From positions 1 to 33,419 of the forward strand of contig JAABUD010000058.1 of NCBI GenBank assembly GCA_011389555.1: a stretch of DNA of 33,419 nucleotides, read 5' to 3'. The notes below the pieces were generated by a model that searched no databases, had not been told where the DNA came from, and saw nothing but the letters and a program-made list of their open reading frames with translations. Position numbers and translations under genes: made by a program. This stretch comes from Desulfotignum sp. (GTDB lineage: Bacteria > Desulfobacterota > Desulfobacteria > Desulfobacterales > Desulfobacteraceae). This document shows, piece by piece, positions 7,705 to 16,037 of this stretch; position 1 is the stretch's first letter; every line of letters starts with the position of its first letter.

Positions 7705-9021
7705 ATGAAACAACATGCACTACATACTCCCGGATCCCCGGATCTCCGGTTCGAGCTGGCCAGATGGTCCATATTCGCCATTCTCATCCTCACTTATATT
7801 CTGGTGTATTTTCACCGCATGGCCCCGGGGGTAGTGTCTGAATATCTCATGGCGGACTTCGGCATCAGCGGGGCCCGGCTGGGGTCCCTGGCCGCCGTCT
7901 ATTTTGCCGTGTATGCGGTCATGCAGATTCCGTCCGGCGTGATCGCCGATACCCTCGGCACCCGGACATCCATCATCTTCGGGAACCTGGTGGCCGGCAC
8001 CGGCTCGATCCTGTTCGGGCTGGCACCTGGTTTTGAAATCGCCCTGGCCGGCCGGTTTCTGGTGGGGGTCGGGGTCTCTGTGGTCTTTATCTCCATTATG
8101 AAAAACAACGCGGTGTGGTTCCACGAAAAGGTGTTCGGCATCATGAGCGGCCTGACCTTGTTTTTCGGCAATCTCGGCTCGGTACTGGCGGCCGGACCCC
8201 TGGCACAGGTACTCACAATTTTTCAGTGGCGGACGGTATTCACGGGAATCGGTTCCCTTTCTCTGATACTGGCTTTGGCCGGATTTCTGCTGGTCAGAAA
8301 CAAACCCCAGGACATGGGATTTGATCCGCCCAACACCTATGGTGCCCATCTGGACATCCACACCCGCCACTGGGTGACCAACCTCAAGAATGTGGCCATG
8401 ACTTTGCAGGTCTGGCCCGGATTCTGGGTCCAGCTGGGCATGATCGGCAGCGGCTATGCGTTTATGGGACTGTGGGGCATCCGGTATCTGCAGGATGTTC
8501 ATCAACTGAGCCGGGGGGCTTCCGCCAACCTCATGACGGCCCAGCTGCTCAGCTTTGCCCTGGGGGCTTTGTTCTGGGGATGGATTTCTGACAGAATCGG
8601 CAGACGAAAACCGTTTCTGATTGCAGCGGCCGCCGCGTTCCTCCTGTCCTGGCCCATGCTGATGTACCTGCCCTGGACACCGGGCATCAGCGGCTATCTA
8701 TTGTTTGCCTTTATGGGATTTGCCGCATCCGGGTTTGTCATCACTTTTGCCGCGGCCAAGGAGATTGTCCATCCCAACCTGTCCGGCATGGGGGTCAGCG
8801 TCGTCAACACCGGCTGTTTCGTGGGCACGGCACTGGCCCAGCCCCTGGTGGGCTACATTGCGGACCTGACCTGGGACGGTACCATGGCGGACGGGGTCCG
8901 GGTTTACAGCGCCGCCGACTACCAGAACGGGTTCATCTCCATGATCCTGCTCTGCATACTGGCACTGATTGCCGCATTCCGGGTCAGGGAAACCTATTGC
9001 CGGAACAGCTTCAAAGAATAA
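7705..9021 (+). CDS. MFS transporter (anion/sugar-phosphate antiporter-like)
   Basis: A full-length 438-residue major-facilitator protein with about 12 hydrophobic segments. The conserved loop 2-3 region ends in GVIADTLGTRTS, and the loop 8-9 counterpart is WGWISDRIGRRKPF. The opening YFHRMAPGVVSEYLMADFGIS is typical of the ACS/UhpC-like branch, which carries organic anions or sugar phosphates. The ATG at 7705 has AGGA nine bases upstream. The APH-type kinase gene starts right at or just after its stop codon, so the two are probably co-transcribed, and the kinase may act on the imported compound. Family is clear, substrate unknown. Confidence 0.82.
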   Translation: MKQHALHTPGSPDLRFELARWSIFAILILTYILVYFHRMAPGVVSEYLMADFGISGARLGSLAAVYFAVYAVMQIPSGVIADTLGTRTSIIFGNLVAGTGSILFGLAPGFEIALAGRFLVGVGVSVVFISIMKNNAVWFHEKVFGIMSGLTLFFGNLGSVLAAGPLAQVLTIFQWRTVFTGIGSLSLILALAGFLLVRNKPQDMGFDPPNTYGAHLDIHTRHWVTNLKNVAMTLQVWPGFWVQLGMIGSGYAFMGLWGIRYLQDVHQLSRGASANLMTAQLLSFALGALFWGWISDRIGRRKPFLIAAAAAFLLSWPMLMYLPWTPGISGYLLFAFMGFAASGFVITFAAAKEIVHPNLSGMGVSVVNTGCFVGTALAQPLVGYIADLTWDGTMADGVRVYSAADYQNGFISMILLCILALIAAFRVRETYCRNSFKE

Positions 9022-9029
9022 AAAAACCC

Positions 9030-9998
9030 ATGGTGAACTGGTCAAACCCATTGTTTCACCAGTGGATTCGTGATCAATGGCACATCGATATCCACTGTGT
9101 CCAGACCGATATCGAGATTCAGGGCAGCCCGGAGCGGACGTTGTCCCGGGTAGTAATGGCGGATACACAGGGCCGGCGGTTTCTGGTTGAACAGTTTGAT
9201 CAAAAAAAATGGGCGCTCCGGGACCGGGTGGCCCGGGCCATGGATTTTTTATTCATCCGTGGCCTCACTCAGGTACTGCCATACCAGATGTCAGTCAATG
9301 GAAAATTTCTGCCGTTTTTTGAGGGGACCTGTTTTCAGGTAACTGAATTTCTTGACGGCACCCCCTTGAAACGGCCGGATTATCTGTCATCATCAGCCAT
9401 GGGAAAAAACACGGCCCGGTTCCTGAGCCGACTGGCTGGATCCGCCACCGGCATGGAACCACACATATCCTTTCCCCGGTTTTCCATCAAAAATTACATT
9501 CATGAGCTGTTCAGAACCATGAAGATCCATGACCGGCCCGTGCATGACCGGTTTCTGCCCGTGCTCAATTTTCTGGAATCTGATTTCATGCCGGCCCATG
9601 ATCATCTTCCCCTGGTGTTCTGCCACGGAGATCTGCATCCGCTGAACATCATCTGGGACCATGAAACGATCAAGGCGGTGATTGACTGGGAATTCGCCGG
9701 CATCAAGCCCGATATCTATGATGCCGCCAATTTTGTGGGGTGTGCCGGAATCGAGAACCCCAACGGTCTGGGCATGGACATGGTCATGACTTTTGTGGCG
9801 GAACTGCACAAAACCGGTGTGATCAGTGAAACCGGGTGGCGGTTTTTCCCGGAATATGTGCTGGCCCTGCGGTTTGCCTGGCTGTCGGAATGGCTCAGGA
9901 AAAAAGATGACGAAATGATCGACCTGGAACATGCGTTCATGCACATTCTGGTTGACCACATGACCGAAATAAGAGACGCATTTCACCGGAGCGCATGA
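9030..9998 (+). CDS. Aminoglycoside phosphotransferase (APH)-family kinase
   Basis: A 322-residue protein with an APH/choline-kinase fold. The catalytic loop is FCHGDLHPLNIIW (Brenner-type HxDxxxxN) and the metal-binding motif is VIDWEFAGIKPDIYDAANF. The N-terminal lobe contains a VEQF segment and an EFLDG hinge. Members phosphorylate small hydroxylated compounds (choline, homoserine, methylthioribose, sugars) and are not necessarily resistance enzymes. The ATG at 9030 lacks a good ribosome binding site; a TTG at 8997, with AGGG upstream and overlapping the MFS gene by 25 bp, is an alternative that adds 11 residues. The end is convergent with the DMT permease gene. Confidence 0.75.
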   Translation: MVNWSNPLFHQWIRDQWHIDIHCVQTDIEIQGSPERTLSRVVMADTQGRRFLVEQFDQKKWALRDRVARAMDFLFIRGLTQVLPYQMSVNGKFLPFFEGTCFQVTEFLDGTPLKRPDYLSSSAMGKNTARFLSRLAGSATGMEPHISFPRFSIKNYIHELFRTMKIHDRPVHDRFLPVLNFLESDFMPAHDHLPLVFCHGDLHPLNIIWDHETIKAVIDWEFAGIKPDIYDAANFVGCAGIENPNGLGMDMVMTFVAELHKTGVISETGWRFFPEYVLALRFAWLSEWLRKKDDEMIDLEHAFMHILVDHMTEIRDAFHRSA

Positions 9999-10002
9999 CG
10001 TC

Positions 10003-10896
10003 TTACCCCGGTTTGGCCGGCACCGGTTCATGCCTGGCTCCCAGGCTGTTCAGAACAATGGCCCCGGAAACAATACAGCCGCCCACCACGGTCAGCAGAC
10101 TGGGCACCTCATGGATACCGAAGACGGGCAGATAGACCCAGATGACCCCGCCCACCACCTCGAACAAAGACAGCAGATTCAGTTCCGCTGCCGGAAAATA
10201 TCCGGCCCCTAAAGAAAACAGGATCAACCCGACACCCACCAAAGACCCATGAATCATGCTCAGCAAAATGTTTCGAACGGGCATCATCATGGGATCGTTT
10301 TGAACCTGCATGATAACAGCGGTGATCACGGCACACAGGATACCGGCCAGCGCGACCGTGGCAAACTGGGGGGTTTCCTTGCGCATCCGCAAAGAGATCG
10401 AAAACGTGGCAAACCCGCAAGCCGAGACAAATCCGGTGACGATTCCCAGCAGACTGCCCGCTTCCAGTCCTTCAATCACCATCACTCCGATTCCGATAAA
10501 CGCGATGCCCATGGAAATCCAGGTAATGGGGCGAAGCGTTTCCTTGAGAATGACAATCCCCAGAAATGCCGCAATAAAGGGGATGGTGGAAAACAGAAAC
10601 AATGTATTGGCCGCCGTGGTCAACGTGATGGACCAGATAAAAAAGATAAACGCCCCCACCAGGCCCAGGGCGCCCACAATTCCGGACACCCCGATTTTCT
10701 GAAAATTTTCCACAAACCGGTGCCGGTCTCTGACCATCAGGTAAACGCATAAAATGGCCGCCACGGTCAGGCCCCTGAAAAACAGATACTGCCACCGGTA
10801 ATCCTGGGGATCCACCATGTACCGGATGGTCAGGGCACCGAACGACCACAGGGTGCCTGCGGTCAGCACGGCAAACAACGCTTTGGAATGGGTCAT
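10003..10896 (-). CDS. EamA/DMT-family permease
   Basis: A 297-residue membrane protein with ten predicted helices in two EamA repeats. The first repeat ends with FSTIPFIAAFLGIVILKETLRP and the second with AAELNLLSLFEVVGGVIWVYLPVFGIHE; the E-x-x-x-P type segments at the end of helix 4/9 are typical of drug/metabolite exporters. It begins at the stop of the acyl-CoA synthetase gene: the TGA overlaps an ATG at 10896, with a GTG three bases upstream at 10899. Translation is therefore probably coupled. It may export a product of, or import a substrate for, the synthetase; that link is inference from gene order only. Confidence 0.8.
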   Translation of the reverse strand: MTHSKALFAVLTAGTLWSFGALTIRYMVDPQDYRWQYLFFRGLTVAAILCVYLMVRDRHRFVENFQKIGVSGIVGALGLVGAFIFFIWSITLTTAANTLFLFSTIPFIAAFLGIVILKETLRPITWISMGIAFIGIGVMVIEGLEAGSLLGIVTGFVSACGFATFSISLRMRKETPQFATVALAGILCAVITAVIMQVQNDPMMMPVRNILLSMIHGSLVGVGLILFSLGAGYFPAAELNLLSLFEVVGGVIWVYLPVFGIHEVPSLLTVVGGCIVSGAIVLNSLGARHEPVPAKPG

Positions 10897-13001
10897 CACC
10901 GGTTCTCTCCCTCCAGCACCACCAGCGCGTCCACGGCAACCGGCCGGCCCTGGTGAATGATCAATGGATTGATATCAATTTCCCGGATGTCCGGATACGC
11001 GCATCCCAGATGGCCCAGAGTCTTCAGGATACCCGCCAGGACGTCTCTGTCCACAGGCCCCATTCCCCGGAACCCGTCCAGCATGGGCCGGCATTTGAGC
11101 CGGTCGATCATGTTCAGGGCATCTGTCAGGGTCAGTGGGGCCACCCCGAACACCGTGTCGTTGAGGGCTTCGGCAAACACACCGCCCAGTCCGCACATAA
11201 CACAGGGACCCAGCCGGGGATCACGGACAAACCCGGCCATCAGTTCCCTGTTTCCGCTGACCTGTTTCTGAATCAGGATACGGCCGCGGCCCGCCATGGT
11301 CTGTTGAAGCGTTGTCACAGCAGCTTCAAGGTCCTGCTCAGATGCGATGCCCAGGTAAACCAGGTTGGATTCGGTCTTGTGTGATACGCCGGGAACCATG
11401 CCTTTGGCCACCAGGGGAAACCCGAAACCCGCGGCCACCAGCCGCGCTTCCTTGACAGAAGTCACGCAGGTTTCTTCCACCACCGGAATGCCGCAGGCTT
11501 CCAGCACCTGTTTGGACACCCCCTCATCCAGAAAGCCTTTTTTTGATGTGAGCATACCCAGACGGGGATCTTGTTTCAACCGGCGGATCTGTTCATCCGC
11601 CTCGGTTTCCGGATCTGTTTCAATCGCCCGGGAAGAGCGGTTCAGCAGCATGCCCATGCATTCCACGGCCCGCATCACTTCCCTGAAAACCGGCACCCCC
11701 AGCTGTTGCGCCGACTTCTGGAAGTCATACGTCCGGTCCCGTTCCCCCGATATCCAGCAGAACAGCGGTTTTCCCGCTTCTCTGGCTGTTTTTGCCATCC
11801 GTTCCAGATCGACATCCAGGCTGAACCCGCCGGCAAAACAATGGACAAACACCGCATCCACCGAAGGATCGGCGCACACCGACATCATGGCGGTATCATA
11901 GGTTTTTTTGGATCCGTTCAATATGATCCCGGGCCACATATCCACGGGATTGGAAGGCGGCATCCATTCCGGGAAAACCGTTTGCAGGGTTTCCAGGGTG
12001 GCATCACTGAATGTGGACAATGCCAGGCCGTGCCGGTGCATGAGATCGGCCGACACGATCCCGGCGGCCCCGGTGTAGGTAAGCACGGCCACCCGGTTCC
12101 CGCTCCGGTCCGGCAAAGAGGGATACATGCCCAGGGTCCGGCAGAAGTCGACCAGCTGGTAGAACCCGTCGGCCGTCACAATCCCGGCCTGGGCCATGGC
12201 ACCGGTAACCAGGGCCCCGCCGGCGGAAAGACTGGCCGTGTGACTCCGGGCCGCGGCTGCGCCCCCAGCGGTTTTCCCGCCATTGAGGATCACCACGGGT
12301 TTGGTGGTACTGCGGCACAAGGCCATGAACCGACGGCAGTCGGTCAGCGATTCCAGGTACAGCCCGATGGCGGCGGTGTCTGGATCATGGATCAGATATC
12401 CCAGCAGATCGTTTTCATCCACATCCATTTTGTTGCCGATGGAACAGACTTTGGCGATCCCCATGGTGCCGTGGGACATGAGATCGATGAGAAACGCACC
12501 GGCAAGCATCCCGCTCTGGGCGATCAAAGACACATTGCCGGAAGGCAGGCCCGTATCCCAAATCGCCGGGGTGACCGTGGAAAACACGAACCGCTGGTGC
12601 GTGTCCACCAGTCCCATGCAGTTGGGTCCCCACAACCGGATGCCGGTCTTTTCGGCAATCTGTCGTGTCTCCTGCTGCAAGGCCTCTCCTGTGGTTCCGG
12701 TTTCCGCAAAACCGGCGGACTGGATCATGACACCGGGAATATGTCTTTGGGCACACGCCTCAATCACCTGCGGCACCATGCGGGCGGCCACGAACACGAT
12801 GGCCAGATCCACGGGATCCGGCACGTCCGAAACGGACGGGTAGCAGGTAACCCCTTCGATCTCCTTATATCGGGGATTGACCGGATACACCTGTCCTGAA
12901 TATCCGGTTTTCAGATTTGAAACAATGATGTTCCCCCCCTTCTGCCTGCTGGGGGTAGCCCCGATGACCGCAATGCCTTTCGGCCTGAAAAAAAACTCCA
13001 T
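10896..13001 (-). CDS. Acetate/acyl-CoA ligase (ADP-forming), fused alpha-beta subunits
   Basis: A 701-residue NDP-forming acyl-CoA synthetase. The order is a CoA-binding domain (GIAVIGATPSRQKGGNIIVSNL), a succinyl-CoA-ligase-like domain with WGPNCMGL and the loop RSHTASLSAGG carrying the phosphohistidine-type histidine, then a C-terminal ATP-grasp domain (GFPLVAKGMVPGVSHKTE, and REIDINPLI at the end). The enzyme converts acyl-CoA, ADP and Pi to acid, ATP and CoA, or the reverse. The ATG at 13001 follows GGAGAGGG; the frame extends to 13043 without better support. It is the first gene of a two-gene unit with the DMT permease. Confidence 0.88.
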   Translation of the reverse strand: MEFFFRPKGIAVIGATPSRQKGGNIIVSNLKTGYSGQVYPVNPRYKEIEGVTCYPSVSDVPDPVDLAIVFVAARMVPQVIEACAQRHIPGVMIQSAGFAETGTTGEALQQETRQIAEKTGIRLWGPNCMGLVDTHQRFVFSTVTPAIWDTGLPSGNVSLIAQSGMLAGAFLIDLMSHGTMGIAKVCSIGNKMDVDENDLLGYLIHDPDTAAIGLYLESLTDCRRFMALCRSTTKPVVILNGGKTAGGAAAARSHTASLSAGGALVTGAMAQAGIVTADGFYQLVDFCRTLGMYPSLPDRSGNRVAVLTYTGAAGIVSADLMHRHGLALSTFSDATLETLQTVFPEWMPPSNPVDMWPGIILNGSKKTYDTAMMSVCADPSVDAVFVHCFAGGFSLDVDLERMAKTAREAGKPLFCWISGERDRTYDFQKSAQQLGVPVFREVMRAVECMGMLLNRSSRAIETDPETEADEQIRRLKQDPRLGMLTSKKGFLDEGVSKQVLEACGIPVVEETCVTSVKEARLVAAGFGFPLVAKGMVPGVSHKTESNLVYLGIASEQDLEAAVTTLQQTMAGRGRILIQKQVSGNRELMAGFVRDPRLGPCVMCGLGGVFAEALNDTVFGVAPLTLTDALNMIDRLKCRPMLDGFRGMGPVDRDVLAGILKTLGHLGCAYPDIREIDINPLIIHQGRPVAVDALVVLEGENR

Positions 13002-13028
13002 GGATCCCTCTCCTGTGATTGCCTGAAA

Positions 13029-13056
13029 AATATATTGGCGCATTTCTTTGTATCAA
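13029..13056 (-). promoter_or_regulatory. Predicted promoter of the acyl-CoA ligase gene
   Basis: On the minus strand TTGATA (13051-13056), a 16-bp spacer and TATATT (13029-13034) lie ~30 bp before the start codon. Confidence 0.5.
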
Positions 13057-13123
13057 AAAAACACAGTATCGCCTTTTTCCTTCAAAGTTTCAAATACCTT
13101 TGTCGAAATTCTTTCAGACCATC

Positions 13124-13152
13124 TTGACAGCCCGCTCATAATCGTTACATAT
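13124..13152 (+). promoter_or_regulatory. Predicted promoter of tRNA-Ser
   Basis: A perfect TTGACA (13124-13129) is followed 16-18 bp later by an AT-rich tacatata segment, ~35 bp before the mature 5' end of the tRNA. The -10 box is imperfect. Confidence 0.5.
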
Positions 13153-13186
13153 ATATGAAAATCGCCCAATGACCGGTTCTGGATTT

Positions 13187-13279
13187 GGAGAGGTGGCCGA
13201 GCGGCTGAAGGCCCTGCTCTCGAAAAGCAGTATCCCGGCAAAACCGGGATCGTGGGTTCGAATCCCACCCTCTCCGCCA
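13187..13279 (+). tRNA. tRNA-Ser (anticodon CGA)
   Basis: A 93-nt class II tRNA with acceptor stem ggagagg / cctctcc, discriminator G and an encoded CCA. The anticodon stem ctgct/agcag closes loop CTCGAAA, giving anticodon CGA (reads UCG). The long variable arm tcccgg...ccggga is diagnostic of serine, and the T arm has GGTTCGAATCC. Confidence 0.97.
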
Positions 13280-13348
13280 TACATGGCATGATTTGTGCTT
13301 TTTATTTTCCTGTGAAATCATGTTACCCGATGACAGGAAAATGATGTT

Positions 13349-14032
13349 ATGGCCCGACCCTACGGCAGAAAAATCCGGCAGCAGGTTAAAGAACTCCTCA
13401 ATACGCCGGACCGGCAGACAGTGCTGGACCGGCTGGCTCAAATTCCGGACAACCAGTTGAAAGGCGCTCTGTTCTCTCATTTTTACTCCCTTGATGCGCT
13501 GATCCGGTTCCGCAGCGTGACCGCCATGGGGCACTTAGGGGGCCGCATGGCTGACAATCATATGGAAACGGCCCGGGATCTGATGCGGCGGCTCATGTGG
13601 AACCTCAATGATGAATCCGGAGGAATCGGCTGGGGATCGGCCGAAGCCATGGGAGAAATGATGAGCCGTCACCCGGGCCTGGCTGCGGAGTTTGACTCCA
13701 TCCTGTTTTCCTTTCTGGATCCAGAAGCCAACTACATTGACAATCCCCGGCTGCAGCAGGGTATTTTATGGGGCATCGGCACCTATGCCGGGACCGCCTG
13801 TGACCGAATCAGCGATGACAGGGCCGCAGTGATTTCTCCATTTTTAACCGACAAGGATCCGGTCAAAAGAGCCTATGCCGTCCGGGCACTGACCTGCGCC
13901 GGGCGCTTGAATCCGGAGCTTATGTCCGGACATTTGAAAAACGATGACACACAAATTGTGCTGTATACCGGGTGGCATTTTAAAACCATGCGCGTCCGTG
14001 ATCTGGTTTGTGCCGTCACACCGGGCCAGTGA
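13349..14032 (+). CDS. DVU0298-family HEAT-repeat-like protein
   Basis: A 227-residue soluble protein resembling the DVU0298 family of sulfate reducers, whose role is unknown. It is made of helical repeats with HEAT-like character (IRFRSVTAMGHLG, GIGWGSAEAMGEMM, VKRAYAVRALTCAG), suggesting a protein-protein scaffold. The segment DESGGIGWGSAEAMGE is a conserved-looking centre. The start at 13349 has AGGA ~10 bp upstream. It is followed at short distance by a small unknown gene and a ferredoxin gene, likely one operon. The name rests on recollection of the family. Confidence 0.7.
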   Translation: MARPYGRKIRQQVKELLNTPDRQTVLDRLAQIPDNQLKGALFSHFYSLDALIRFRSVTAMGHLGGRMADNHMETARDLMRRLMWNLNDESGGIGWGSAEAMGEMMSRHPGLAAEFDSILFSFLDPEANYIDNPRLQQGILWGIGTYAGTACDRISDDRAAVISPFLTDKDPVKRAYAVRALTCAGRLNPELMSGHLKNDDTQIVLYTGWHFKTMRVRDLVCAVTPGQ

Positions 14033-14063
14033 GCAACCAAAGGAATGCCGAAAGGAATACCGG

Positions 14064-14321
14064 ATGACTGTTAAAAAATGTGATGAAAATATCGCCCGCA
14101 CCATTGTCCTGGCAAAAGAGATGATCGATCTGGCACACCTGGGTTATGATCACCATGAAGATCCCGGTTGCGGTGTTCTGTACGGCATTCTGCTGGATAC
14201 CGGATACCGGATTCTGGATCTGGCATTGAAAGAAAAACAGGCCCATATCAAAAAGGGATGGTGGCTGGACACGGTACATCCGCCGGATATTTCCAAAACA
14301 AAGGATGGCAGCCGATCATGA
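14064..14321 (+). CDS. Small conserved-looking protein of unknown function
   Basis: An 85-residue soluble protein that I do not recognise. It has an acidic/histidine stretch (LGYDHHEDPGCGVLYGILLDTGYRI) and a Lys-rich C-terminal part. The ATG at 14064 has AAAGGA upstream with good spacing. Its stop overlaps the ferredoxin start as ATGA (14318-14321), so the two are translationally coupled. The His/Asp/Cys cluster could bind metal, but nothing proves it. Confidence 0.65.
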   Translation: MTVKKCDENIARTIVLAKEMIDLAHLGYDHHEDPGCGVLYGILLDTGYRILDLALKEKQAHIKKGWWLDTVHPPDISKTKDGSRS

Positions 14322-14509
14322 AACGACCGGCCATTGACCCGGGAGCCTGTATCTTGTGTGAAATCTGTGTGGAGCTGGCTCCCCATGCTTTTGACATCAG
14401 CGACTCCGGTTTTGTTCAGGTACGAACACTGGAAGATTACCAGGATGAAGATATCCTTGAAGCCGTGAAAAACTGTCCCAAAGACTGTATTTCATGGGAA
14501 GAGGATTGA
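14318..14509 (+). CDS. Ferredoxin, single-cluster type
   Basis: A 63-residue small ferredoxin. Cysteines C-ILC-EIC followed by VELAPHAFDI, plus a distal NCPKDCISW, give the CxxCxxC...C pattern for one [4Fe-4S] cluster. The acidic surface (EDYQDEDILEAV) is usual for an electron carrier. It starts inside the stop of the preceding gene by an ATGA overlap. The partner enzyme is unknown; the neighbouring sigma-54 activator gene begins 111 bp downstream. Confidence 0.85.
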   Translation: MKRPAIDPGACILCEICVELAPHAFDISDSGFVQVRTLEDYQDEDILEAVKNCPKDCISWEED

Positions 14510-14620
14510 ACGGTTTTTCCAGGGAGTGTAAAAAAAGGATTGCGCTTGATACATAAACGTGTCATTTAAGGCATCAGACTTGTGCCATAAACCCTTTTTT
14601 GCCGCCAAAGATGACATGTT

Positions 14621-16009
14621 ATGAAAAATCCTGCCCACAGTCTGCTGGATCGTGACAACCTGAACCTGGTACTGGACAATCTCAAACAGGGTGTCATAGC
14701 CCACACACCGGAACGGATTATCACCGTATTCAACAAAGAAGCGGAAACCATCACCGGATACAGCAAAGAAGAAGCGCTGGGAAAAGACTGTCACCAGGTA
14801 TTTGCCGCCCCTTTCTGCGGCAGCAAATGCTCTTTTTGCAATGAGACACCCGATTTTTTTTCCGATACCAAGGAATATCCCGTCACCTTTGTCACGCGCC
14901 AGGGCAATACCCGGCAACTGGAAATGACCGTATCTGCCGTCATTGACAATCAAGGAGACTTCAAAGGGGTGATTGCCTCGTTCCGGGATCTGACCGACGT
15001 CATCAACCTGTCCTTGAAAGCAAAAAGTCTGTCCAGCTTTAACGGGATTATCGGCAAAGACCGTTCCATGCAGGAAATTTTCCAGCAGATCCGGGATGTG
15101 GCCCTGTATAACTATCCGGTGTATGTTTCCGGAGAAACCGGTACCGGCAAAGAACGGGTCGCCAATGCCATTCATGATATCTCCGCATACGGCAACGGCG
15201 CGTTTGTACCGGTCAACTGCGGGGCCATCCCGGAAGGTATTGTGGAAAGCGAGCTGTTCGGCCATGTCAAAGGCGCGTTCACAGGGGCGGTCAAAGAGAG
15301 AAAAGGCCGGTTTGAACTGGCGCATCAAGGCACGCTGTTTCTGGATGAGGTCACGGAACTGCCCCTGAAGATCCAGGTCAAGCTGCTGCGGTTTCTCCAG
15401 GAAGGCACGTTTGAAAAAGTGGGTGGAGAAAAAAAGGTGTCTGTGGATGTCCGCATCATTTCCGCTGCCAACAAATCCCTTAAAGACGCAGTCCGGGCCG
15501 GGCGGTTTCGAGAAGACCTGTATTACCGTCTCAACGTCATCCCCATCCATCTGCCCCCTCTGCGGGAACGGAAAAACGACATTCCCCTGCTGGCAACCCA
15601 TTTTCTCAAACAGGCGGAACAGGAAAACGACACTGCCATGCCATCTTTGGCCGGGGAAGCATTGAACCTGCTTCTGGACTATGACTGGCCCGGCAATGTC
15701 CGGGAACTGAAAAACGTGATTCAGTTTTCCGTGGTGCGGTGCCGGGGCACACAGATCCTGCCCTCAGATCTGCCCCCGGAAATCACCCGGGGATCCGGCA
15801 TGCCGGTGTCATCCTCCTTGCCGCCCGATTTTCCCCTGGATCAGGAATCTGTCAAAGGCAAGCTGGATGCCGCATCGGTCAAGGCGGCTTTGACCAAAAC
15901 CGGGGGAAACAAATCAAAAGCGGCCCGGGTCCTCGGGGTCGGCCGGGCCACCTTGTATCGGTTCCTGACCCACAACACGGAGGCCAGAGAATTCAGCCAG
16001 CGGTTTTAA
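14621..16009 (+). CDS. Sigma-54-dependent activator with Cys-rich PAS sensor
   Basis: A 462-residue NtrC-family enhancer-binding protein. A PAS domain (~10-125) contains four cysteines, C57, C66, C70 and C73 (FCGSKCSFC). The AAA+ domain (~145-385) has Walker A GETGTGKE, the sigma-54 contact loop GAFTGA, Walker B GTLFLDE and the arginine-finger region FREDLYYRLNVIP. A Fis-type helix-turn-helix (NKSKAARVLGVGRATLYRFL) ends the protein. There is no receiver domain, so the signal is sensed directly, plausibly redox or metal through the PAS cysteines. Targets are unknown; no convincing -24/-12 promoter was found nearby. It is convergent with clpB. Confidence 0.9.
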   Translation: MKNPAHSLLDRDNLNLVLDNLKQGVIAHTPERIITVFNKEAETITGYSKEEALGKDCHQVFAAPFCGSKCSFCNETPDFFSDTKEYPVTFVTRQGNTRQLEMTVSAVIDNQGDFKGVIASFRDLTDVINLSLKAKSLSSFNGIIGKDRSMQEIFQQIRDVALYNYPVYVSGETGTGKERVANAIHDISAYGNGAFVPVNCGAIPEGIVESELFGHVKGAFTGAVKERKGRFELAHQGTLFLDEVTELPLKIQVKLLRFLQEGTFEKVGGEKKVSVDVRIISAANKSLKDAVRAGRFREDLYYRLNVIPIHLPPLRERKNDIPLLATHFLKQAEQENDTAMPSLAGEALNLLLDYDWPGNVRELKNVIQFSVVRCRGTQILPSDLPPEITRGSGMPVSSSLPPDFPLDQESVKGKLDAASVKAALTKTGGNKSKAARVLGVGRATLYRFLTHNTEAREFSQRF

Positions 16010-16037
16010 CCTCCGGTTCTGACATCCGTTTCAGCCG

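Noticed and set aside
13287-13341. Overlapping inverted repeats after tRNA-Ser (CATGATTT/AAATCATG and TTTTCCTGT/ACAGGAAAA)
   Set aside because: Loops are long and no T tract follows the stems, so a terminator or regulatory call is not supported.
14525-14615. Sigma-54 promoter on the minus strand near TGGCAC
   Set aside because: The GG and GC elements are 12 rather than 10 bp apart, so spacing is wrong.
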